From contig CANJIV010000010.1 in assembly GCA_947474595.1 (NCBI GenBank), positions 1-64,000 on the forward strand: a stretch of 64,000 nucleotides of DNA, written 5' to 3'. The translations under genes and the position numbers were made by a program. This DNA comes from Solirubrobacterales bacterium. Lineage in GTDB: Bacteria; Actinomycetota; Thermoleophilia; Solirubrobacterales; Solirubrobacteraceae. Below, piece after piece: positions 53,457-60,540 of the stretch (its first letter is position 1; each line of letters opens with the position of its first letter). The notes under the pieces were generated by a model. That model saw only the letters and a program-made list of their open reading frames with translations, did not search any database and was not told the origin of the DNA.

Positions 53457-54665
53457 ATGCGCTTTTACGAATACGAGGCACGCGAGATCGTTCGCCGTGC
53501 CGGAATCCCAGTTACCGAGTTTGGTTTTGCGACCACTCCCCAAGAGGCTAAGGCCGCTGCGGAGAAGATCACCGGGCCAAGTGTCATCAAGAGCCAAGTC
53601 CTTAGCGGCGGCCGGATGAAGGCTGGCGGCGTGCAGTTTGCCGACACCCCAGACGAGGCAGCAGCCCACACCGAAGCGATCCTGAAAATCGAAATCGGTG
53701 GACAGATGCCACGCGGAGTGCTCGTCGACACTAAGGCGCAGGTCGAGCAGGAGTACTACGCAGGCGTGGTCTGGGACGGCAGCGCTAAGAAGCCGGTAAT
53801 CATCTTTAGCCCGGTCGGTGGGATTGACATCGAGCAGGTGGCCCACGAGCAGCCCGAGAAGGTCGGTCGGCGCCATATCTCAAACCTTCGCCCGGTAAGT
53901 GGCTACGAAGCCAAAGAGGTCATCGCGTCAACTGGAGTGACCGGCTCGGAGCTAAACAAGCTCACACCGATCGTCACCAAGCTCGCCCAACTCTTCATCG
54001 ATAACGACATGACGCTCGCTGAGATCAACCCGATCGGGCGCCTTCCCGACGGCTCATTCATCGCGCTCGACGCCCATATGGAGATGGAGAACGAGGCCCG
54101 TGGGCGCCACAAGAAACTGTTGGCTGATCTTGGCGTGGGCGACGACGAGACCCGCGAAGCACGCGAACCGACCCCCTTCGAATTAGCCGGAGAGATCGTA
54201 GACAGCGAAGACCACCGCGGCGTTGCGGGCAACGTAACTGAGTTCGATGGCAACCTCGGGTTAGTGATCGGCGCTGGCGGCGGCTCTCTGACGCTCTTCG
54301 ATGCCGTTCGCGCCCACGGCGGCAAGCCGGCCAACTACTGCGAAATCGGCGGCAATCCATCGGTCTCAAAGACCTGTGGCCTAGCCAAACTCGTGCTGCA
54401 AAAGCCTGGAGTGGACAAGATCGCCGTGATGATGTCGATCGTCTCCAACACCCGCGTGGACATCGTGGCGCGTGGCGTAATCAAGGCCTGCCTAGAGCTC
54501 AACATGGATCCAGCAGAGAAGATCGCGATCTTCCGGATTCCCGGCGCGTGGGAAGACGAGGGCTTTAAGATTCTCGACGCCTACGGGGTCGAGTACGCCG
54601 ACCGCACCGTCTCAATGCACGAGGCTGCAAGGCGCGCAGTTGAGAAGATCGGCGGCGCTCAGTAA
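53457..54665 (+). CDS. Acyl-CoA ligase beta subunit (SucC/MtkA-like, non-canonical)
   Basis: A protein of 402 residues with an ATP-grasp domain (about 1-240) and a ligase CoA domain. It shares 'GGRMKAGGVQ' and 'EINPIGRLPDGSFIALDAHM' with succinyl-CoA ligases. The CoA-ligase half differs from standard SucC: 'PANYCEIGGNPSVSKT' replaces FLDVGGGA and 'AVMMSIVSNTRVDIVARG' replaces the NIFGGI segment. That favours a different acid, such as malate (MtkA) or citrate-like substrates. It follows the malyl-CoA lyase by 142 bases and overlaps the alpha-subunit gene by one base. Confidence 0.82.
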   Translation: MRFYEYEAREIVRRAGIPVTEFGFATTPQEAKAAAEKITGPSVIKSQVLSGGRMKAGGVQFADTPDEAAAHTEAILKIEIGGQMPRGVLVDTKAQVEQEYYAGVVWDGSAKKPVIIFSPVGGIDIEQVAHEQPEKVGRRHISNLRPVSGYEAKEVIASTGVTGSELNKLTPIVTKLAQLFIDNDMTLAEINPIGRLPDGSFIALDAHMEMENEARGRHKKLLADLGVGDDETREAREPTPFELAGEIVDSEDHRGVAGNVTEFDGNLGLVIGAGGGSLTLFDAVRAHGGKPANYCEIGGNPSVSKTCGLAKLVLQKPGVDKIAVMMSIVSNTRVDIVARGVIKACLELNMDPAEKIAIFRIPGAWEDEGFKILDAYGVEYADRTVSMHEAARRAVEKIGGAQ

Positions 54666-55585
54666 TGAGCATCCTCGTCGACGCAAACACAACCTTCATC
54701 GTCCAAGGGATCACCGGCCGCGAGGCCGTCAACCTAACGCGTGAGTGCCTCGACTACGGCGCCGGAGCTAAGGTTGTCGGCGGCGTCACACCTGGTCGCT
54801 TGGGTCGCGAGGTCCACGGGGTTCCTGTCTTTGACACCGTCGAGCAGGCCGTCGCCCACCATGGAGCGCCAATCGACGGCGCAGTAGTAACGGTCCCCCC
54901 TGCCTTCACTAAGGATGCAGTCTTTGAGGCGATTGAGAACGGGATCAAGCTAATTGTGATCGTGACCGAACGGATTCCGCGTCGCGACGTCGCCGAGATG
55001 GTCGAGTTGGCGGCAGCGAACGATGCCCGCATCATCGGACCAAACTGCCTCGGGATCATCGTCCCTGACGTGATCAAGATGGGCGGCATCGGAGGCCCGG
55101 CTAAAGACGCAGCTAAGGCCTACAGCCCCGGCTCCATCGGCGTGATTAGTCGCTCTGGTGGAATGACAACCGAGATGTCCTCCACTCTTACCGCCGCCGG
55201 CATGGGACAGTCAACCGCTGTTTCAATCGGCGGTGACGCGATCATCGGCTCAAGCTACGCCGAGCTTATGCCGTTCTTCGAAGCCGACAAGGCAACTGAG
55301 GGGATCGTCATCTACACCGAGCCGGGTGGCCGGATGGAAGCCCAGCTTGCTCAGTGGGTAGCCGACAACAACTCCCGCCTACCGATCGTCGCCTTTATGG
55401 CCGGTCGCTTTATGGACGAAATGCCTGGGATGAGCTTCGGACACGCCGGCACAATCGTCGAAGGCAAAGAAGACACCGCAACCGAGAAGATTGCGCGCCT
55501 AGCAGAGGCGGGCATCACTGTCGCGGAGGAGATCAGCGAGATTCCAGCCTTGATCCAAGCGAAGATCAACGAGAGGAAGGCCTGA
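54665..55585 (+). CDS. Acyl-CoA ligase alpha subunit (SucD/MtkB-like, non-canonical)
   Basis: A protein of 306 residues. CoA-binding start 'FIVQGITGREAVNLT', 'IIGPNCLGIIVPD' and the phospho-His loop 'MSFGHAGTIVEGKEDTATEK' are present, so the subunit should be active. 'VISRSGGMTTEMSSTLTAAG' followed by 'AVSIGGDAIIGS' resembles citryl-CoA synthetase and ATP-citrate lyase more than SucD (SRSGTLTYE). With the beta subunit it would link ATP to a CoA thioester; malyl-CoA is the suggested substrate because of the neighbouring lyase. It overlaps the next small gene (TGATG). Confidence 0.82.
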   Translation: MSILVDANTTFIVQGITGREAVNLTRECLDYGAGAKVVGGVTPGRLGREVHGVPVFDTVEQAVAHHGAPIDGAVVTVPPAFTKDAVFEAIENGIKLIVIVTERIPRRDVAEMVELAAANDARIIGPNCLGIIVPDVIKMGGIGGPAKDAAKAYSPGSIGVISRSGGMTTEMSSTLTAAGMGQSTAVSIGGDAIIGSSYAELMPFFEADKATEGIVIYTEPGGRMEAQLAQWVADNNSRLPIVAFMAGRFMDEMPGMSFGHAGTIVEGKEDTATEKIARLAEAGITVAEEISEIPALIQAKINERKA

Positions 55586-55827
55586 TGCGCGCCGACGGAA
55601 TCTTCATCGCTGTGGAGGTCGAAGATAGCGCCGCCGCCGACCGTGCGCTCGCCGCAAAGCTGGCCGAAGTCTGTCCTGTGGACATCTTCGTAGTCGTCGC
55701 ATCAGGCGAGCTTGAGCTCGTCGAAAAGAACATTGACGAGTGCGTTCTTTGCCGCCTTTGCCTTGATGCCGCCCCGCAAGGCGCGGTCACAATCATCAAG
55801 CGCTACGACAACGACACCCAGCTCTAG
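55585..55827 (+). CDS. Small one-cluster ferredoxin-like protein coupled to the ligase genes
   Basis: A protein of 80 residues. Its four cysteines are Cys30 in 'EVCPVDIF' and Cys53, Cys56, Cys59 in 'DECVLCRLCLDAAPQG'. A ferredoxin cluster uses C-x2-C-x2-C from one half and Cys-Pro from the other, so exactly one [4Fe-4S] cluster can form; the second cluster's residues are missing. The ATG overlaps the ligase stop by one base, which indicates translational coupling. A redox or structural role with the ligase is not known from textbook enzymes. A longer upstream reading frame exists but overlaps the ligase. Confidence 0.75.
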   Translation: MRADGIFIAVEVEDSAAADRALAAKLAEVCPVDIFVVVASGELELVEKNIDECVLCRLCLDAAPQGAVTIIKRYDNDTQL

Positions 55828-55830
55828 TCG

Positions 55831-57204
55831 TTAGCCGGAGGCGAAGCAGGCAGCTGCGCCGCCGGACTCAAAGGTCACAGTCGTGCACATCGCCGCCTGC
55901 GGGTAGTAGGCGCCCATCGCCTTCTTGGCGGCGGCGACCGACTCTCCAGTAGCGCTCTTCGGTGTCGTCTTAAAGGTGCTTGCGACCAGCATGTTGCGCA
56001 GCGAGACCTGCTCCACAGCATTTGGCGTGCTTGTTGACATCGGCAGCCACGCGATTCCGTTGGCGTAGGTAGCGTTGACAGGGCGGTCGGCGGGGTAGCT
56101 AAGAACTGCGGTAATAGTGGAGTCGGCGGTCGTTGGTGATTGCAGGTCAGCCACGCAGCCGTAGATCGTCGTTCCGTTAGCCCCCGGGGCTACTACGACT
56201 GGGTAGGGCGCCTGGTAGACGTAGTTGCACAGCGACCAGTAGCGCACCTGCCACCGAGCAGCATCGTTGCGCGGCCAAGGCACCGGCAACTCTCCGCTAC
56301 CACGCCCGCTTCCATAGTCGTAGGGCGAGGTCGGAATCTTGGCCTTAATAACTACGACCTTGCCTTGCTGGGGCGTAAAGAAGGCAGCAGCGTAGCCACT
56401 TGTGGTGTTGGGGAAAGGAATATCGCTGCCTGACGGGGGGACAAAGAAAGCTAGGTTTGGCGGACAGCCCTTCTGACCGGGCGGACATGGAGGCTTAGCC
56501 GGCGCAGTGCCACCCTTTAGAAGCTTCAATATCTTCCTTCCGACGCCCGAAAGATTGAGCTTCCTGGTTCCCTCGCCGCCGCCGCAACGCTTTAGCGTGA
56601 CGGCCTGCTTGCCCGCCTCCTTGATCGTGATCGAAGGCAGAGAAATAGCAGCGAAATTCAGCTCCGGCGGCAGATAGACGCGCACCATTATGAAGCCGAT
56701 GTCCGCCGGGAGATAGCCTGCGGCGGGATATTTGGGTGCGATCGGGAGGGTATTACGCAGCGATCCGGTCACTCCGCCGGTTCCAGTTAGCGAACGCAAC
56801 GTAATGCTGTAAAGCCCAGATGCTGTGGCTGTCCAGGCTCCCACACTCCACGGATTTCGACCGACACTCGGGGCTATCTGGTAGTCAGTCAATGACGATC
56901 CCACCGAGTTAACAGCGAAGGGCTGGGCGTTGCTGTCATAAGCAGTAACTGAGAAGTAGCGGGCCGTCGGATACGCCCCCCGCAGGTAGATCTTCATCCC
57001 AGGCTTAATGCGATATGGCGTCGTCCAGTAGGTTGAATTGGAGTCCGGGTAGAAGATATTGGCGGTCGTTGGGGTTGATTCAACCGGCCACGAACAGCCC
57101 GGAAAAGGCGTCGCCGCCGAACTGATCGGCGCGAAGGTGGCGACTGCCAGAGCGCAGAGTCCGATTGCGCCAAAGAGCTTCGTTAAGGATCGTGCCTTCA
57201 TCAC
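55831..57204 (-). CDS. Large secreted protein of unknown function
   Basis: A protein of 457 residues with a signal peptide (about 1-30). It begins with 'FPGCSWPVESTPTTANIFYPDSN', then a beta-rich domain with 'RGAYPTARYFSVTAYD', a Pro/Cys-rich insertion 'KPPCPPGQKGCPPNLAFF' and a second beta-rich part. Six or more cysteines suggest disulfides, fitting the thiol-redox genes nearby. The N-terminal part recalls DUF1214-like folds, but I do not claim a family. GTG 57204 follows TAAGGT by six bases (leaderless); an ATG is the second codon. Confidence 0.7.
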   Translation of the reverse strand: MMKARSLTKLFGAIGLCALAVATFAPISSAATPFPGCSWPVESTPTTANIFYPDSNSTYWTTPYRIKPGMKIYLRGAYPTARYFSVTAYDSNAQPFAVNSVGSSLTDYQIAPSVGRNPWSVGAWTATASGLYSITLRSLTGTGGVTGSLRNTLPIAPKYPAAGYLPADIGFIMVRVYLPPELNFAAISLPSITIKEAGKQAVTLKRCGGGEGTRKLNLSGVGRKILKLLKGGTAPAKPPCPPGQKGCPPNLAFFVPPSGSDIPFPNTTSGYAAAFFTPQQGKVVVIKAKIPTSPYDYGSGRGSGELPVPWPRNDAARWQVRYWSLCNYVYQAPYPVVVAPGANGTTIYGCVADLQSPTTADSTITAVLSYPADRPVNATYANGIAWLPMSTSTPNAVEQVSLRNMLVASTFKTTPKSATGESVAAAKKAMGAYYPQAAMCTTVTFESGGAAACFASG

Positions 57205-57317
57205 GATCGAACCTTACTCTAAAGAGTGGCGCTCTCTAAACGGTGAAGTTAGCGGCGCATGCGAGTCTGCGCCTCGGTGCAACTCAAGACCATGGCCGAC
57301 AGCGTCGACGTGCTCGG

Positions 57318-58187
57318 TCAGCTCCTGCGGGCACGCCGCAGCGCCGATAGCAGCATCTTATTCTTAGAGAAGTCGCGCCCCACGGCTGCTCGCAGGGCAA
57401 ACGTCAGCGCCTGGCTGCGGTCGTCTCGCGAGAGGGCGCCAGCGCCGAGTTGGGCGGCGATGACCTCGCGCCGCCGGCTGGCTTGGAGATCGCAGCGCTG
57501 TTGGTCTACTCCGCCACTGCTCGTATGGGCCCCACTGTGGATCAAGGTGACAGATGGGTCAAATACCGTCGACACTGCGATCGCTCTTGCTCTGAGGCAG
57601 AGTTCGAGGTCTTCGGCAAATAGAAAGTCATCGCCGTTAAACGGACCGAGTTCACGTAGGAGAGCAGTCTGAGCGGCTAGGCAGGCCCCAATCGCCCAAC
57701 CGACCCTGACCTCCTCTACGGCACGGAAGGGTTCAAGGTGGTTACGCAGCCGGGCGGGCAGTAGGCGAGGCACGGTCACTGCGGCTAGATAACCGTCGCG
57801 TCCGCCGGGGATTGGGTGGGCGCTGTCTTGGATGCTGCGATCGTCATTAAGTAGGCGTGGTGCGATCAACGCTCGGCGTCGAGCCGCCGCTGCCGCAAGA
57901 CGCGCGAGGCCGCCGTCGAGCAAGACAACGTCGGGGTTTAGCATCACGGTCACTTCGTGGGAGGCAAGCGGGAGGGCCGCATTATTAGCCGCTCCGTAGC
58001 CGGGGTTGCCCTCCATTACCACTACCTCAGCACCCCAGGCCTCGGCCAAGCTCGCGCCGTCGTCGGTGGAGCCACTATCAACGCAGATGACCTGCGGGCG
58101 ATCGACTAGGTGCTCATCGATTGAGCTCAGTAACGCTGTTAGCTGCGGCGCAGAGTTGTGTAAAACGATCGCGACGGTAAAGCTCAT
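57318..58187 (-). CDS. Glycosyltransferase family 2
   Basis: About 289 residues. GT-A fold with 'VAIVLHNSAPQLTALLSSI', 'VICVDSGSTDDG', 'GNPGYGAANNAAL' and 'VTVMLNPDVVLL' (DxD-like), then 'NGDDFLFAEDLELCLRAR'. This matches the rhamnosyl/galactofuranosyl-type GT2 group that builds surface glycans. ATG 58187 overlaps the stop of the upstream GT4 gene by four bases (ATGA); longer starts run into that gene. Confidence 0.88.
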   Translation of the reverse strand: MSFTVAIVLHNSAPQLTALLSSIDEHLVDRPQVICVDSGSTDDGASLAEAWGAEVVVMEGNPGYGAANNAALPLASHEVTVMLNPDVVLLDGGLARLAAAAARRRALIAPRLLNDDRSIQDSAHPIPGGRDGYLAAVTVPRLLPARLRNHLEPFRAVEEVRVGWAIGACLAAQTALLRELGPFNGDDFLFAEDLELCLRARAIAVSTVFDPSVTLIHSGAHTSSGGVDQQRCDLQASRRREVIAAQLGAGALSRDDRSQALTFALRAAVGRDFSKNKMLLSALRRARRS

Positions 58188-59269
58188 CGAGCTAACCCTG
58201 CCGCCTGCGCTAGGACGCCCCTCAACAGAGCGGCGGAGCTTGTCCAACTAAAACGAGCGACCGCCTTCCTAGCCTCGTCCCCAAGCCGATTGCGTAGTTC
58301 CACGTCTGTGCTCATCACAACCAGCGCTTTGGCTAAGGCCGCACTATCGCCGACGGGAAATGTGATCGCGCTATCGCTGAGAGTCTCGCGAAATACCGCC
58401 AGATCGCTGGTGACGCTAGGAACGCCGTGAGCTGCGGCCTCCACAGCCGGTAGTCCAAACCCCTCTAGCCTTGATGGCATCACGACCGCTATGGCGTTCT
58501 CATACCAACGAGCGAGCTGAGCGTCGCTCTGGCGCCCGACTAAACGCACGCCCGATACTCCCTCTAAATCGCCGCCTGAGCGTCCTTCTCCAACGACAAC
58601 GAGCTCAGCGCTAAGCCCACTGCGCCGCGCGATCACAGTCGCCTGCGCCAAGGTGTCGATCCCCTTACGTGGCTCCAACGCCCCGACGTAGAGCAGATAT
58701 GGCCCCTCGTTCTGCCCCTGCTCGGGTCCGCCAGCAGCGCTGCTAACCCGCAGCGAAGGAGCTCCTGGGACGACCGTGAGCTTCTCGCCAACGATCGGCC
58801 AGCCAGCAGCGATGAGGTCGGTGGCTGTCGCTTGACTGTCGACCACCACCTGCGCTGCGCCTGCGGCCAGCCGCCGCGGTCGGGCAACGCTATGCCAGAT
58901 CCGCTCGTAGACGGTGAACTCTGCGCGATTGCTCTCAAACGAACGATCGTGGACGGTAAGTACATACGGAGTTTGGCCGCCGCAGGCCACTGGAGCGGGC
59001 GCAGGGATCCAGCATACGTCGGCCCCTCCGGCTAGCTCTTCTAACCGCGGCCAGCCGATCAGCGCAGCAGCTACGAAAAGAGGTCGCGATGTCAGCCGCG
59101 TGCGGCGCAGCTCGACACCATCAGGCACCTGCACCTCTCTATCGCCAGGAACCACGGCTACCCACTGGTCGCCTGTAAAACCAGCGGCCAGCGCAGCGAG
59201 CATCTCTTCTAGATATCGCGCAACACCACGGCCAGCGCCGAGATGTCGCGCGTCAATGGCGACGCGCAT
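58184..59269 (-). CDS. Glycosyltransferase family 4
   Basis: A protein of 361 residues. GT-B fold: N-terminal 'AIDARHLGAGRGVARYLEEM', linker 'YLLYVGALEPRKGIDTLAQA', and the donor-binding 'VMPSRLEGFGLPAVEAAAHG' with the E-x7-E motif. It transfers a sugar from a nucleotide donor, probably to a lipid-linked glycan. Overlaps the GT2 gene; the other GT4 gene is divergent with a 79-base gap. Confidence 0.9.
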   Translation of the reverse strand: MRVAIDARHLGAGRGVARYLEEMLAALAAGFTGDQWVAVVPGDREVQVPDGVELRRTRLTSRPLFVAAALIGWPRLEELAGGADVCWIPAPAPVACGGQTPYVLTVHDRSFESNRAEFTVYERIWHSVARPRRLAAGAAQVVVDSQATATDLIAAGWPIVGEKLTVVPGAPSLRVSSAAGGPEQGQNEGPYLLYVGALEPRKGIDTLAQATVIARRSGLSAELVVVGEGRSGGDLEGVSGVRLVGRQSDAQLARWYENAIAVVMPSRLEGFGLPAVEAAAHGVPSVTSDLAVFRETLSDSAITFPVGDSAALAKALVVMSTDVELRNRLGDEARKAVARFSWTSSAALLRGVLAQAAGLAR

Positions 59270-59348
59270 CAGGAGAGCAAGGTAGATGATCGGCGCCAGC
59301 TAGTTAGATCTGGCGCTGGTGAGTGCGTGGCGGTAATCTTAGTAATCG

Positions 59349-60536
59349 ATGGCCCAAGTCAGCCAAATCAGCGGTCTCCGTGTCGCATTGGTGCATGATT
59401 TTCTGCTCGACCTTCGCGGTGGGGAGAGGGTCTTTCTCCAACTCTGTGCGATGTTTCCTGAGGCCGATATCTTTACTGCCGTCTATGACCGCGCAGGCAC
59501 CCAAGGACGCTTTGACGGCCGTAATGTAGTCACCTCTGGCCTCCAACGCCTACGTCCAACATCGCGCACCTTCCGCGCCCTACTGCCGTTCTATCCGGCC
59601 GCAATTGAGTCACTAGACCTGCGCGGCTACGACCTCGTTATCTCGAGTTCGTCGGCTTGGGCTCACGGGGTCATCCCTGACGAGCACGCCATCCACATCT
59701 GCTACTGCCACAACACATTCCGCTACGCCTGGACTGAGCGCGAGGCCACGCTCGCGGCCCGCAATGCACTAGTCCGGCCCGTGCTTGGACAGATTCTTCG
59801 AAGTTGGCGCCAGTGGGATTACATCGCCGCTCAGCGCGTCGACGCCTATGTGGCGAACTCTGCGACCACCCAGATTCGCGTCGACCACTACTTCTCGCGC
59901 CAGTCGCGCGTCGTCTACCCGCCGGTCGAGTTGGAACGATTCTCTATAGGAGCCCCTGAGGATTACTTTCTCGTCCTCTCAGAGCTTGTTTCCCACAAGA
60001 GAATTGACCTGATTGTCCAGGCCTGCAACACCCTCAAGCTGCCACTTGTGATCGCCGGCGATGGCCCCCAGGCGCGCCACTTGCGCCAAATTGCTGGCCC
60101 AACAGTGCGCCTTGTGGGCCGGGTCAGCGACCGAGAGGCCGAGCGCCTTCTGCGTGGCTCGCGCGCCCTAGTTGTTGCGGCTACCGAGGAGTTCGGCATC
60201 GCCGCCGTCGAGTCCCAGGCATCCGGGCGTCCTGTGATCGCCCTGCGCGCCGGTGGTCTTAAAGAGACAGTCATCGAAGGCCAGACAGGGATCTTCTTCG
60301 AGCGACCTGAGGCCGACCAGCTATGCGCTGCTTTTAAGAGGTTCGAGGACCAAGAGTTCTCAAGCGAGGTTTGCGTCCAGCACGCCAAAAACTTTAGCCT
60401 CGAGCGGTTTGCCAGCGGGCTCAACGCCGTGATTAGCGACGAGCTAAATAAGCGCACTAATCAGCGCCCAGACCACGACCAGCTTGGATCCAACCGGCCA
60501 CGCCGCCGGGGCTTGGCCTTAAGAGTCGGCAGTTGA
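59349..60536 (+). CDS. Glycosyltransferase family 4 (mannosyltransferase-like)
   Basis: A protein of 395 residues. Start 'LRVALVHDFLLDLRGGERVF', then 'DLVISSSSAWAHGV', 'CYCHNTFRYAWTE', 'DYFLVLSELVSHKRID' and the donor site 'VAATEEFGIAAVESQASGRP'. The N-terminal wording is common in capsular or exopolysaccharide mannosyltransferases. The last 25 residues are basic and may hold the enzyme at the membrane. TAATCT ends nine bases before the ATG. Confidence 0.9.
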   Translation: MAQVSQISGLRVALVHDFLLDLRGGERVFLQLCAMFPEADIFTAVYDRAGTQGRFDGRNVVTSGLQRLRPTSRTFRALLPFYPAAIESLDLRGYDLVISSSSAWAHGVIPDEHAIHICYCHNTFRYAWTEREATLAARNALVRPVLGQILRSWRQWDYIAAQRVDAYVANSATTQIRVDHYFSRQSRVVYPPVELERFSIGAPEDYFLVLSELVSHKRIDLIVQACNTLKLPLVIAGDGPQARHLRQIAGPTVRLVGRVSDREAERLLRGSRALVVAATEEFGIAAVESQASGRPVIALRAGGLKETVIEGQTGIFFERPEADQLCAAFKRFEDQEFSSEVCVQHAKNFSLERFASGLNAVISDELNKRTNQRPDHDQLGSNRPRRRGLALRVGS

Positions 60537-60540
60537 TCGT

